Assembly (NCBI GenBank): GCA_038212095.1
Contig: JBBQUW010000006.1
Coordinates: 1-64,000, forward strand
Source of the DNA: JAICYJ01 sp038212095
GTDB lineage: Bacteria; Actinomycetota; Thermoleophilia; Gaiellales; JAICJC01
DNA length: 64,000 nt
Direction: 5' to 3'
The position numbers were made by a program, and so were the translations under genes. Under the pieces are notes generated by a model. It made no database searches and had not been told where the DNA came from. It saw only the letters and a list, made by a program, of their open reading frames with translations. Of the stretch, positions 50,703-60,818 are shown one piece after another (position 1 is the stretch's first letter; the number at the start of each line of letters is the position of its first letter).

Positions 50703-51920
50703 CTAGTGCGCCACCGCCGCGGCGCCATGCTCGTCGATCAGCGCGCCGGTCTCGAACCGCTCGAGCGAAAACGGACGATTCAGCTCGTGCGGCTGTCCGG
50801 TGGCCAGCGTGTGGGCGTACACCCAGCCCGACCCGGGGGTGGCCTTGAAGCCGCCGGTACCCCAGCCGCAGTTGACGAACAGCCCATCCACCGGCGTTGC
50901 CCCGACGATCGGCGAGGCGTCCGGTGAGACGTCGACGATGCCGGCCCACGTCCGCAGCACGTGCGCGGTGGCGAAGATCGGGAACAGCTCCAGCGCCGCC
51001 GCCATCTGCTGCTCGATCACGTGGAACCCACCACGCTGGGCATACGAGTTGTACGGATCGATGCCGGCGCCCATCACCAGCTCGCCCTTGTGGGCCTGGC
51101 TGACGTAGACGTGCACCGCGTTAGACATGACGACGCAGTCCAGCACCTGTTCGAGCACCTCGCTTACCAGCGCCTGCAGGGGATGGCTCTGGATCGGCAG
51201 CTCGACGCCCGCCATCGCTGCCACCACCGATGAGTGGCCGGCTGCGCACAGCCCGATCCGGCCGGCGCCGATCCGTCCGCGGCTGGTCTGCACCGCAACC
51301 GCCCGGCCACCATCCAGCTCGATGCCGGTCACCTCACAGTTCTGGATCAGGTGGACGCCCAGGGCAGACGCGGCGCGCGCGACCGCGAACACCAGCGCGT
51401 CATGACGGGCGATACCGCCCCGGCGCTGAAGGGTTGCGCCCAGCACGGGGTAGCGCAGCTCGGGCGAGATATTCACCTGAGGACAGAACTCGGCCACGTC
51501 GTCGAGATCCAGCCACTCCGCATCGACACCGTTCAGGCGATTTGCGTTCACCCGCCGCACCCCCTCGCGCACGTCGCCGAGGTTGTGGGCCAGGTTCAGC
51601 ACGCCGCGCTGGGAGAAGAGGATGTCGTAGTCAAGCTCCTCGGTCAGCCCCTCCCACAGCCGCAGCGAGTGCTCGTACATGGCGGCGCTCTCGTCCCAGA
51701 GGTAGTTGGAGCGGATCACTGTGGTGTTGCGTACGGCGTTGCCTCCTCCCAGCCAGCCCCGCTCTAGCACCGCCACGTTGCTGATGCCGTGCAGCTTGGC
51801 CAGGTAGTAGGCGGTGAACAGCCCGTGCCCGCCGCCGCCGACGATCACCACGTCGTAGCTCGAGCGCGGCTCGGGCGCGTGCCAGAGAAAGTCGGGATGC
51901 TGCTCGAACACCGACGTCAC
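50703..51920 (-). CDS. soxB: Sarcosine oxidase beta subunit
   Basis: Protein of 405 aa of the DAO flavoprotein family. The FAD-binding motif is VVIVGGGGHGLFTAYYLAK, with LERGWLGGGNAVRNTTVIRSNYLW as in SoxB, and the C-terminus has VNCGWGTGGFKATPGSG. It holds the catalytic flavins that oxidise the N-methyl group of sarcosine. The ATG overlaps the GFA gene by 4 bp. The order soxB-D-A-G is canonical. Confidence 0.95.
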   Translation of the reverse strand: MTSVFEQHPDFLWHAPEPRSSYDVVIVGGGGHGLFTAYYLAKLHGISNVAVLERGWLGGGNAVRNTTVIRSNYLWDESAAMYEHSLRLWEGLTEELDYDILFSQRGVLNLAHNLGDVREGVRRVNANRLNGVDAEWLDLDDVAEFCPQVNISPELRYPVLGATLQRRGGIARHDALVFAVARAASALGVHLIQNCEVTGIELDGGRAVAVQTSRGRIGAGRIGLCAAGHSSVVAAMAGVELPIQSHPLQALVSEVLEQVLDCVVMSNAVHVYVSQAHKGELVMGAGIDPYNSYAQRGGFHVIEQQMAAALELFPIFATAHVLRTWAGIVDVSPDASPIVGATPVDGLFVNCGWGTGGFKATPGSGWVYAHTLATGQPHELNRPFSLERFETGALIDEHGAAAVAH

Positions 51921-52348
51921 GGCTGAACGCCCTCCGCGGCAGCCGACAGCTCGTGACGGGGGAGCCCATCGTCAGGCAGCTCGTACCAGTCGCCCTTCTG
52001 GCTGGTGAACCAGTGGCCGGCCACCGTCAGCCCCGTCGCGCCATCGATCGAGCCTGCGCTCAGCGTGATCGTCGGCCGGCCTGGCGCGTCCCACAACAGG
52101 CTCGATCCGCACTCGCCGCAGAAGCCGCGGCGGGCGCCGGCGTCGCTGGCCGGGCCCGTAATCCAGCGCAGTCCGCGCTGCTCGTCCAGCCGCAGATGCT
52201 CTCGCCGGCATGCGGTGCACGCGGCCGGCCCGCCATGCCAGCGACGGCACTCGACGCAGTGGCAGAGCAGCACATCACGCAGCGGCCCGGTGACCGCGAA
52301 ACGCACCGCGCCGCACAGGCAGCCGCCGGTGGCGACCGGATCGCTCAC
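51917..52348 (-). CDS. GFA/CENP-V-family zinc protein (formaldehyde-adduct handling)
   Basis: Protein of 143 aa with the GFA fold: GGCLCGAVRF, LLCHCVECRRWHG and FCGECGSSLLWD, with six or seven Cys for two zinc sites. GFA members accelerate S-hydroxymethyl adduct formation between formaldehyde and thiols. Placed between soxB and an alcohol dehydrogenase in the same overlapping string, it probably helps capture formaldehyde released by demethylation. The thiol in actinobacteria would be mycothiol or similar. Confidence 0.85.
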   Translation of the reverse strand: MSDPVATGGCLCGAVRFAVTGPLRDVLLCHCVECRRWHGGPAACTACRREHLRLDEQRGLRWITGPASDAGARRGFCGECGSSLLWDAPGRPTITLSAGSIDGATGLTVAGHWFTSQKGDWYELPDDGLPRHELSAAAEGVQP

Positions 52349-53469
52349 GGCGCATCCGCCAACCGCAAGACGACACGGGTGGCGTCGCCGGATCGAACCG
52401 CATCGACCGCCTCCTCGACATCGTCGAGGTCGAAGCGGTGCGAGATCAGCTGCTCCAGCGGCAACCTACCGCGGCGGTAGGCATCCAGGATCAGGGGGAA
52501 GTCTCGGTCGGGCCGGGCCGAGCCGTAGATCGAACCGAGCACCCGCCGTTCCATGCGAGGGATCGAGAGCGCGGGCACGGTCAGCTCGACGTCGGCGCGT
52601 GGGATGCCCGCCATCACAGCGGCGCCGCGCTTGCGGGTGGACAGGAAGGCCGCCCGCATCGAGGCCGGCCGGCCGCTGGTCTCGATCGCATAGTCGACCC
52701 CGCCGCCGCTGGCCTCGATCACCGCCTCAGCGACGCTCTCCGGCTCGCCGCTCCAGGCCACCAGCGACGTGGCGCCGAGCGCCTCGGCGCGGGCTCTGCG
52801 GCTCTCGCGGCGATCGACCGCCACGATCTGGGAGGCACCCGCCGCGGCCGCACCCATCACCGCTGACAGCCCTGTGCCGCCGATGCCGAACACCGCCACG
52901 CGGTCACCGGGGCGCACCGACGCCGTGCGCCAGACGGCGCACACGCCGCTGGTGACGGCGCAGCCGAGCAGCGCCGCCACCTCGAACGGCACGTCGGTCG
53001 GAATCCGGATGCAGGATCGCGCCGGCACCACCGCCCGCTCGGCGAAGGACGAGACGAAGCAGTAGTGATGTACCTGAGCGCCGCCGAATCGCAGCCGGGT
53101 GGTGCCGTCCAGCAGGCCACCGGCCAGCATCAGCGGCCAGGCCGTGCTGCAGAGGTGGGGAAGGTCGCGAAGGCACTCCTCGCACCGGCCGCAGTAGGGA
53201 GCCCAGGACAGTGCGACATGATCGCCCACCGAGAGCCAGTCGACGCCGTCGCCCAACGCTTCCACCACCCCGGCGCCCTCGTGTCCAGGTACCACCGGCG
53301 CCGGAACATCGACGCTGCCGTCCAGCACGTTCAGATCGTCCGAGCAGACGCCGCTCGCATGCACGCGCACCTGCACCTCACCTGCCCTGGGCGGCTCGAG
53401 TTCGAGCTCGACCACGCGCAGCGCCGTGCCTGCGGCCGGGAGCAGTGCTGCACGCACGGCGGTGCTCAT
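52345..53469 (-). CDS. Zinc-dependent alcohol dehydrogenase (possible thiol-formaldehyde dehydrogenase)
   Basis: Protein of 374 aa, medium-chain dehydrogenase. The catalytic zinc site has Cys in HASGVCSDDLNVLDG and His-Glu in VPGHEGAGVV. The structural zinc has four Cys in CGRCEECLRDLPHLC. The NAD(P) site is VFGIGGTGLSAVMGA. The N-terminal ATG at 53469 overlaps the DMGDH stop by 4 bp. The class resembles mycothiol/glutathione-dependent formaldehyde dehydrogenases and aryl-alcohol dehydrogenases. With the GFA gene next door, oxidation of a formaldehyde-thiol adduct is a reasonable inference. Confidence 0.87.
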   Translation of the reverse strand: MSTAVRAALLPAAGTALRVVELELEPPRAGEVQVRVHASGVCSDDLNVLDGSVDVPAPVVPGHEGAGVVEALGDGVDWLSVGDHVALSWAPYCGRCEECLRDLPHLCSTAWPLMLAGGLLDGTTRLRFGGAQVHHYCFVSSFAERAVVPARSCIRIPTDVPFEVAALLGCAVTSGVCAVWRTASVRPGDRVAVFGIGGTGLSAVMGAAAAGASQIVAVDRRESRRARAEALGATSLVAWSGEPESVAEAVIEASGGGVDYAIETSGRPASMRAAFLSTRKRGAAVMAGIPRADVELTVPALSIPRMERRVLGSIYGSARPDRDFPLILDAYRRGRLPLEQLISHRFDLDDVEEAVDAVRSGDATRVVLRLADAP

Positions 53470-55895
53470 ACGCGCAGCCGCTCCCCACGGGGATCGAACT
53501 GCGGCTCGGACGAGACGGTGCCGGCGACGGTGCGATCGAAGATTCGTACCGCGACGCGGGTGCCTTCGCCGGCATGGTCGCGCGGCAGGTAGCCGTAGAC
53601 CAGGCTGCGGCCGACGGTGTAACCAAAGTCGGCGCTGGTCACGTATCCGACCGCGTCGCCGTCCACCATCAACGGCTCGTAGCCCAGCGGGGCGGCGTCG
53701 GGTTCGTCCAGCACCACACACACCAGGCGTCGGGCGGGGCCGCCGCGCTCGCGCTCGCGCAGCGCCGCCTCACGGCCGATGAACGCGGACTTCGAGAGGT
53801 TGACCGTGAACCCGAGACCGGCCTCGGCCGCCGTGTACTCGGTGTGCATGTCCACACCGGCAAAGCGGTAGCCCTTCTCGACGCGCAGCGAGTTGAAGGC
53901 GCCCAGCCCGACCGGGCGGCCACCGCCTTCGACCAGCGCATCCCACAGCCAGCGGCCGTACTCGGTGGCCACGTACAGCTCCCAGCCAAGCTCGCCCGCG
54001 TACGAGATGCGCAGCGCGCGGGCCGGCACCGGGCCGACCTCGATCTCGCGCGAGTCGAGGTACGCGAACGAGAGATCGTCCGTTGTCAGTTTTGACAAGA
54101 TATCGCGTGCGCGGGGACCCCAGAGGCCGATCACCGCCACCGAGGAGGTGACGTCGGCCATCCGGACCGCGCCGCCCTCCGGCAGATGACGGCGCAGCCA
54201 GGCCAGGTCGCGCGGTCCCGACCCGCCCCCCGTCACGACCATGAAGCGCTCGTCGCCGGTGCGGGTGACGGTCAGATCGCAGACGACACCGCCGCCGTGA
54301 TCGAGCACGGTGGTGTAGACGATCCGCCCCACCGGCCGATCCATCTCCGAGGCACAGACGCGGTTCAGCCACGCGGCCGCGCCCGGCCCCTCGATCTCGG
54401 CCTTGGTGAACGGCGTCAGGTCGAACACGCCGGCCTGCTCGCGGGTGTGGCGGTGCTCGCGGCCGATCACGGGCGACCAGTAGCGGCTGGCCCAGGCGTC
54501 GCGCCGCTGGACGTGCTCGGGCTCCGGCAGGTCGGAGTTGCTCTCGAACCAGTGCGCCCGCTCCCAGCCTGCGCTCTCGACCAGGAAGGCGCCAGCCTGC
54601 TCAAGCCGCTGGTGGTAGGGCAGGCAGCGCAGCCCGCGTGGATGCTCCATCAGCTGCGACGGATGCAGGATGTCGTACACCTCGCGATACTGCTGCATGC
54701 CCCGGGAGCGGACGTAGCTGCGGGTCGTGACGTGCCGCTGGAAGCGGTCGGGGCTTGCCAGCCGCATGTCGATCCGGCTGCGGCCGGCGGTCATCAGCTC
54801 CGCGATCGCGCGGCCCGATCCACCGGCATGGGTGACCCAGATACCGGCCGCCAGCCACAGCCCGTGGACGTGTGAGGAGGGGCCGAGCACCGGGTAGCCA
54901 TCGGGAGAGAACGAGAAGTGCCCGTTGAAGGTGGAGGCGAGCGCGATGTCGCGCAGCGCCGGGAGCACGGTGTTGGTCGCATCGCGCGCATCTGCGAAGT
55001 GCTCCGGAGTGAACGAGCTCTGGGCGGTGGTGTGCCCGTCCGGCTCACGCGTGAACTCGGATGGATCGATCGGCAGCGGGTCGTGACGGTAGGCGCCGAT
55101 GCCATAGCTGTCGCCGCGCTGGCGGAAGTACATCGATCGATCCTGATGCCGCAGGATCGGGTGGCGGGCCTCCTCGCGTTCGCCGGCCAGCTCGGCCACG
55201 GGAGCCGTCCAGGCGAACAGGTGCTGCATCGGCTGAAGCGGGATCGGCACGCCACACCACTCGGCCACCTCGGGGCCCCAAATGCCGGCACAGATCAGCA
55301 CGGTACCGGTGGCGATGGTACCGGCCGCGGTCTCGACCGCCCGCACCCGCCCGCCGCGCCGGTCGATGCCGGTCACCGCTGTCAGGCCGCGGAACTCGGC
55401 ACCCGCCGACTCTGCCCGCGCACGCAGCGCGGCGCAGATGTTGATCGCCTTGGCCAGACCGTCGCGGGGAACCAGCAACCCGCCCAGGATGGCATCGGGG
55501 TCGACCAGCGGTATCCGTTCGCGCACCTGCTGAGGACTCAGCAGCTCCGGTTCGAAGCCGCAGGCGGTGGCGTACGCCGCCCGCCGGTGGCACTCCGCCA
55601 GCCGTTGGGGAGTTGTCGCGATCTCGATCCCTCCCACCTCCAGCCACGTCCGCAGCTCGGTCCGGTCGAGGTCGCGGTACAGGTCGCTGCTGCCCCGAGC
55701 CAGCATCGCCAGCGTTCGGCTGCCGTTGGTGTGGAAGACGAGCCCGGGCGCGTGGAAGGTCGAGCCGCCAGTATCTTCAATCGGGCCCTGGTCGAGCACC
55801 ACCACGTTACGCACCCCGAGCTGGGTCAGCTCGTAGGCCGCACTGCAGCCGACGATGCCCGCTCCCACGATCACCACGTCAGCTCGCGTGCGCAT
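53466..55895 (-). CDS. Dimethylglycine dehydrogenase (FAD + GcvT domains, copy 2)
   Basis: Protein of 809 aa. The FAD domain (1-390) starts VVIVGAGIVGCSAAYELTQLG and has GGSTFHAPGLVF at the covalent-flavin position. The FAO linker and GcvT folate domain (about 430-809) include FTKAEIEGPGAAAWLNRV, SYAGELGWELY, SLRVEKGYRFAG and DFGYTVGRSLVYGYLP. It would oxidise dimethylglycine to sarcosine, giving methylene-THF or formaldehyde. It lies in the operon directly before the sarcosine oxidase block, matching pathway order. I start at the ATG at 55895; it overlaps DUF1638 by 17 bp. Confidence 0.92.
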   Translation of the reverse strand: MRTRADVVIVGAGIVGCSAAYELTQLGVRNVVVLDQGPIEDTGGSTFHAPGLVFHTNGSRTLAMLARGSSDLYRDLDRTELRTWLEVGGIEIATTPQRLAECHRRAAYATACGFEPELLSPQQVRERIPLVDPDAILGGLLVPRDGLAKAINICAALRARAESAGAEFRGLTAVTGIDRRGGRVRAVETAAGTIATGTVLICAGIWGPEVAEWCGVPIPLQPMQHLFAWTAPVAELAGEREEARHPILRHQDRSMYFRQRGDSYGIGAYRHDPLPIDPSEFTREPDGHTTAQSSFTPEHFADARDATNTVLPALRDIALASTFNGHFSFSPDGYPVLGPSSHVHGLWLAAGIWVTHAGGSGRAIAELMTAGRSRIDMRLASPDRFQRHVTTRSYVRSRGMQQYREVYDILHPSQLMEHPRGLRCLPYHQRLEQAGAFLVESAGWERAHWFESNSDLPEPEHVQRRDAWASRYWSPVIGREHRHTREQAGVFDLTPFTKAEIEGPGAAAWLNRVCASEMDRPVGRIVYTTVLDHGGGVVCDLTVTRTGDERFMVVTGGGSGPRDLAWLRRHLPEGGAVRMADVTSSVAVIGLWGPRARDILSKLTTDDLSFAYLDSREIEVGPVPARALRISYAGELGWELYVATEYGRWLWDALVEGGGRPVGLGAFNSLRVEKGYRFAGVDMHTEYTAAEAGLGFTVNLSKSAFIGREAALRERERGGPARRLVCVVLDEPDAAPLGYEPLMVDGDAVGYVTSADFGYTVGRSLVYGYLPRDHAGEGTRVAVRIFDRTVAGTVSSEPQFDPRGERLRV

Positions 55896-56511
55896 GGTCG
55901 CCTCCCGTATGTGTGCGGTCCGTCGCGGCTCGGCCGGCCACCAGCCGCGCCAGTTCTCGCTCGAGCCCCGACTCTCCCACCTCGAGCACCTCCAGCGGCA
56001 GCCCGAGCAGCGCCGCGGCGTGCTCGGCGGCCGCTTGCAGCGGCGGCGTGCGGCGCTGGGCCAGCCACAGCACGCGGGTGTAGGCATGAAAGTAGCTGTC
56101 GCGCAGATCGGGGTGCCGATCGAGTCCCAGCGAGCGCCACACGGTGCGCTCGAAGCTGCGTGCCAGGAAATCGGTCAGGAAGTAGGTGCCAGGCTGCTCC
56201 CCCATCGCCGCGGCCACCTGCCGGCCGGCGAACACGTCATAGCAGTGCTCGCCCCGCAGCCGTGCGATGCCGGCGCCCTCAAGCGCGCGGTCGATCGCGC
56301 CGTAGCTGCCGCAGTCGGCGTAGGCGACCGCGATCGAGTCGTAGCGGCCGCGCAGCTCGTCGATCAGCTCCGCCACCGCCGGCGCGATCCGCTCCGGGCG
56401 GTTATGCAGCTCCGGTGGCAGCGGATGCACGTCGATGCTCCACCCCCGCCGTTCGGCGATGGCCGAGACGTGAGCGGCCAGCGCGCCGCAGGCGACGACG
56501 GCGGTGCTCAT
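55879..56511 (-). CDS. DUF1638-domain protein linked to corrinoid methyltransferases
   Basis: Protein of 210 aa with DUF1638 features: VVACGALAAHVSAI, VAYADCGSYGAIDRAL, ARLRGEHCYDVFAG and FLTDFLARSF. Conserved Cys residues (CGAL, DCGS, EHCYD) suggest a metal or corrinoid-related role. DUF1638 genes commonly accompany MttB-type methyltransferases and RamA-like activators. It overlaps the activator gene by 4 bp and the DMGDH gene by 17 bp. Biochemical function is unknown. Confidence 0.85.
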   Translation of the reverse strand: MSTAVVACGALAAHVSAIAERRGWSIDVHPLPPELHNRPERIAPAVAELIDELRGRYDSIAVAYADCGSYGAIDRALEGAGIARLRGEHCYDVFAGRQVAAAMGEQPGTYFLTDFLARSFERTVWRSLGLDRHPDLRDSYFHAYTRVLWLAQRRTPPLQAAAEHAAALLGLPLEVLEVGESGLERELARLVAGRAATDRTHTGGDHAHAS

Positions 56512-58370
56512 GCCGGAAACGCCAGCTCGTCCATGAACATGTCGTTGAAGTCCTCCCGCCCGGACAGCTCGACGTACTCCACCTCATCCAGAATTGCATC
56601 AGCCGCCGCCCGCTCGCGCAGCGACAGGGCGGCCATCTTCGCGCCCTCGCCGGCGACGTTGCCGGCCGAGACGATACGAGGCAGCGCCATCTTCGGCACC
56701 AGCCCGATCTTGACCGCACTGGCCGGGGAGAGGTACGAGCCGAAGCTGCCCGCCAGCAGCACCTGGCCGATCTCGTCCACCTCGATGCCCAGCTCCTTGA
56801 TCAGGATCCGCCAGCCGGTCGCGATCGAGGCCTTGGCGAACTGCAGCTCGCGCACGTCCCGCTGCGAGAGGTAGATCGCGTTGGCCGGGTCATCCCCGCG
56901 CCAGGCCAGGACGAACACCCGCTCCTCGCCCACCTTGACCAGGCGCCGCGACAGCTCGGGATGCAGCTGCGCGGCGGTCTCGTCCGGGACGAACCGGCCG
57001 GAGTGGTCGAGCAGCCCGCACGAGACGAGCTGGGCGACAGCGTCCACCAAGCCCGAGCCGCACATGCCCACCGGCGAAGCGTCGCCGATCACCTCCAGCG
57101 TCAGCTCCTCGCCTGCGATCCTAACGCCCTCGATCGCGCCCTCGGCCGCGCGCATGCCGCAGCGGATCTGGGCCGCCTCGAAGGCCGGGCCGGCCGGCGC
57201 GGCGGTCGAGACGACGCGCTCGCTCGAACCAAGCGCGATCTCGGAGTTGGTGCCGACGTCGATGAACAGGCGCACGCGGCGGTCGCGGGTGAGGCCGGTG
57301 GCAAGCATCCCCGCCACGATATCGCCACCGACGTACGCGCCCAGCGCTGGGAACACCACCGCCGGAGCACGCGGGTGCACGCGCACGCCAAAGTCGGTTG
57401 CAAGCGCCGGCGGCAGCCGGCGGGCGGTGATGATGAACGGGGCCATGCCGAGCGGCTCGGGATCGATGCCGAGCGCAAGCTGCATCATCGTCACGTTGCC
57501 GCAGACGACGATCTCGTACACCTCAGCCGGCATCAACCCGGCCTCCTCGCAGACCTCGGCGGCGAGGCCGTTCATCGTCTCGTGGGCCCGCTCCTGCAAC
57601 GCCTCGAGCGCGTCGGCGTCCATCATCGTGGCCGAGATGCGTGAGATCACGTCCGCGCCGAACGGCTGCTGGCGGTTCAGCATCGACGCCACCGCCAGCG
57701 GCTGGCCCGTGCTCAGATCGAGCAGCGTGGCAACGACGGTGGTGGTGCCCAGATCGAATGCGATCGCGTGTCGCCGCTCGCTCGTGTCTCCCGGCTCGAC
57801 GTCCAGCAGCAGGTCGTCGCAGATCACGGCCGTGACCTTGTAGTTGGAGCTGCGAAGCGTGCGGCCGAGGTTGCGCACGGCGCCCAGCTCGACGCGCAGC
57901 TCCATGTCGTCGATCGCGGCCAGCACGCGCTCCAGGTCGGAGGCCTGATCCTCGAGGTCGCCCTCTTCCAGCTCCAGGTAGCGCTTCTGTACCGCCGGCC
58001 GCAGGATCACATGCCGGCCGACGCCGACCAGCGCCGCCTTGGGCCGCGTCTGCAGCGGCGGCACCTCGATCTCGAGGTCGTGGGTGGCGATCGCCCGGCA
58101 GGCCAGGCGCCAGCCGTCGCGCAGCTCGTCGGGCGCGAAGGCGCGGGGGTCGAGTACGTCGATCGGCACGTCGCCGCCGATCACCCGCACCTTGCACTTC
58201 TTGCAGGTGCCGTGGCCACCACAGGTGGAGTCGATCGCGATCCCGTTCCAGCTGGCGCCGTCGAACACCGTCGTGCCGGAGGGGACCCGCACCTCGCCGC
58301 CATCCGGCCGGAAGGTCAGCCGGACGCGGCCGGTGCCGGCCTCGACGGTCTCAACGTCCACGCGTGCCAC
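56508..58370 (-). CDS. RamA-like corrinoid-activating ATPase (2Fe-2S + ASKHA, DUF4445)
   Basis: Protein of 620 aa. The N-terminal ferredoxin domain (1-90) has a 2Fe-2S Cys pattern in STCGGHGTCKKCKV plus a later Cys (ACRAIATH). A linker follows, then the ASKHA ATPase domain (about 190-610): IAFDLGTTTVVATLLDLSTG, FIDVGTNSEIALG, AAPAGPAFEAAQI and GMCGSGLVDAVAQL. The family uses ATP to drive one-electron reduction of inactive Co(II) corrinoid to Co(I). It would reactivate the corrinoid protein encoded at 60150-60818. Confidence 0.9.
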   Translation of the reverse strand: MARVDVETVEAGTGRVRLTFRPDGGEVRVPSGTTVFDGASWNGIAIDSTCGGHGTCKKCKVRVIGGDVPIDVLDPRAFAPDELRDGWRLACRAIATHDLEIEVPPLQTRPKAALVGVGRHVILRPAVQKRYLELEEGDLEDQASDLERVLAAIDDMELRVELGAVRNLGRTLRSSNYKVTAVICDDLLLDVEPGDTSERRHAIAFDLGTTTVVATLLDLSTGQPLAVASMLNRQQPFGADVISRISATMMDADALEALQERAHETMNGLAAEVCEEAGLMPAEVYEIVVCGNVTMMQLALGIDPEPLGMAPFIITARRLPPALATDFGVRVHPRAPAVVFPALGAYVGGDIVAGMLATGLTRDRRVRLFIDVGTNSEIALGSSERVVSTAAPAGPAFEAAQIRCGMRAAEGAIEGVRIAGEELTLEVIGDASPVGMCGSGLVDAVAQLVSCGLLDHSGRFVPDETAAQLHPELSRRLVKVGEERVFVLAWRGDDPANAIYLSQRDVRELQFAKASIATGWRILIKELGIEVDEIGQVLLAGSFGSYLSPASAVKIGLVPKMALPRIVSAGNVAGEGAKMAALSLRERAAADAILDEVEYVELSGREDFNDMFMDELAFPA

Positions 58371-58382
58371 CGCCCTCTGAGG

Positions 58383-59240
58383 TCACGTCGCCGCCGCGGC
58401 CTGGCGCGCGCGGTGCGCGGCGATCCAGCGGCCACCCCACTCGTCGTGCCCCAGCAGCAGATCGGTGGCCCGCACCGCCTCCACGCACTGGGGCGAACGG
58501 GCATCCATGATCGCACTGGTCAGGCCGTGGCTGGACGAGACGGCAAGGAAGTTCGCGCTCAGCACGTGACGGCCGGGAAGCCCGAACGAGGTGTTCGAGG
58601 CGCCGCAGGTCATGTTCACGCCCAGCTCGTCACGGATCAGCCGCACCGTCTCCAGAAACAGCGTGACGGCCTCCGGCAGCGCGCCCACCGGCATCGCCAG
58701 CGGATCGATGACGACGTCCTCGGGCGGGATGCCGTGGTCACCAGCCGCCGACACGATCTTTCGCGCGATCTCGAGCCGCCGCTGCGGATCCATCGGGATC
58801 TCGTCGTCGTTGGCGAGCCCGATCACGGCCGCCCCGTGGCGGGCGACGATCGGCAGGATCAGCTCCAGCCGCTCGTCCTCACCCGTGACCGAGTTGACCA
58901 GCGCCTTGCCCTGGTACGCGGCCAGGCCGGACTCGAGCGCCTCGATGATCGACGAGTCGATGCACAGCGGCAGATCGGTGATCGTCTGTGCCAGCCGCAC
59001 AGCCTTGTCCATCAGTCCGATCTCATCCGCCAGCGGATCGCCGACGTTGACGTCGAGCACGTCAGCGCCGCCGGCCACCTGCTCGGCGACGTCGATCTCG
59101 ATCTGAGACAGGTCGTCGGCCTGCAGCTGCGCCTGGAAGGCCTTCCGGCCGGTCGGGTTGATCCGCTCACCGATCACGCAGAACGGCTGGCCACCCCCGA
59201 TCGTAACCGTCTTCGACTGTGATTCGAGCACCGTCTGCAT
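58383..59240 (-). CDS. Methyltetrahydrofolate:corrinoid methyltransferase (MtgA/AcsE-like)
   Basis: Protein of 285 aa with the pterin-binding TIM barrel: FCVIGERINPTGRKAF, GGADVLDVNVGDP, LPLCIDSSIIEALE, DDVVIDPLAMPVG-type strand (EDVVIDPLAMPVG) and NMTCGASNTSFGLPGR. These match the MeTr family that moves a methyl group between the corrinoid Co and N5 of THF. Here it would take the methyl group from the corrinoid protein to make methyl-THF. ATG at 59240, 31 bp after the MetF-like gene. Confidence 0.92.
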   Translation of the reverse strand: MQTVLESQSKTVTIGGGQPFCVIGERINPTGRKAFQAQLQADDLSQIEIDVAEQVAGGADVLDVNVGDPLADEIGLMDKAVRLAQTITDLPLCIDSSIIEALESGLAAYQGKALVNSVTGEDERLELILPIVARHGAAVIGLANDDEIPMDPQRRLEIARKIVSAAGDHGIPPEDVVIDPLAMPVGALPEAVTLFLETVRLIRDELGVNMTCGASNTSFGLPGRHVLSANFLAVSSSHGLTSAIMDARSPQCVEAVRATDLLLGHDEWGGRWIAAHRARQAAAAT

Positions 59241-59271
59241 CAGATCGTCCTTTCGTGGATCGGCCGTCGTG

Positions 59272-60149
59272 TCATGCCGTGACGGCAGGTCGGTCAGCTC
59301 GCACCTCGGCCAGCCAGTCCGCCGACCGCTCCAGCCCGCCGAACGGGAACATGTGCAGGCCGCGGATCAGGCAGTCGGGGTCAGCGGCGACGCCGGCTGC
59401 GATCCCCTCCGCAACCGCGTCGGGCTTCCACACACGCGTGGTAGCCAGCTTCAGCAGGCCACCGGCCTGCTTGCGCACGACCTCGATCGACGGCCCGATG
59501 CCGCAGGCCAGCGCATACTTGAGCAGCGTCGGCGGCGAGGTCACGCCGGGGATGCCGGCCACGATCGGCAGCCGGTTTCCGTCCTCCCGGATGCGCCGCT
59601 CCCACTCCAGGTACGGCGCCGCCGCCAGCGCGAACTGGGTCACGATACGCAGCTCGATCGAGCTCCCCTCGGCGAACGCGTTCTTCTCGGTCAGCGCCGC
59701 TCGCAGCGTGTCGGAGTCGATGTCCGGGCTGCCCTCCGGATGGCCGGCAACGCCGGCTCGCACGATGCCGTGCCGCTCCAGCAGGCCGGATGCGAACACG
59801 TCCATGCTGCTGCGGTAGCTGCCGGCCGGGGTCGCGATGCCGCCGGCCACCACCAGCACGTCGTCCACGGCCGCTCCGGCTGCCAGTTCGCCGAGCAGCG
59901 TGTCGAGCTGGCCGTCGCCGTCCAGACCCCGGGCCGCGATGTGCGGCACCGGGACGTGGCCGGCAGCGCGCACCAGGGACGCCGCCGACACCAGTTCGCC
60001 GAGTCCCGCGCCGGGCAGCGCGGTGATGTAGACGCGCGTCCCGGATGGCAGCACGCCGCCCAGCTCCGCCAGCTTGCCGGCGTGGCGTGGCGTGATCTCG
60101 AAGCTGGCTTCACCGGCCAGCTCGCGCAGGCGATCGGCGACCGGATCGG

Positions 60150-60153
<4 letters not shown>
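59272..60153 (-). CDS. Methylenetetrahydrofolate reductase-family protein
   Basis: Protein of 293 aa resembling MetF: FEITPRHAGKLAEL (start of the barrel), VYITALPGAGLGELVSAASLVRAAGHVPVPHIAAR, DDVLVVAGG, VAGHPEGSPDI and VTQFALAAAPYLEW. It would convert methyl-THF and methylene-THF, joining the corrinoid-derived C1 unit to the pool filled by DMGDH and sarcosine oxidase. The GTG at 60153 overlaps the corrinoid gene stop by 4 bp. Sequence is divergent from housekeeping MetF, so a dedicated catabolic role, running in the oxidative direction, is inferred. Confidence 0.85.

Positions 60154-60814
<661 letters not shown>

Positions 60815-60818
<4 letters not shown>

Noticed and set aside
59241..59271. 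Cobalamin or glycine riboswitch near the corrinoid genes
   Set aside because: The intergenic gaps in the operon are at most 31 bp, too short; the 43-bp gap before the MttB-type gene is also too short.
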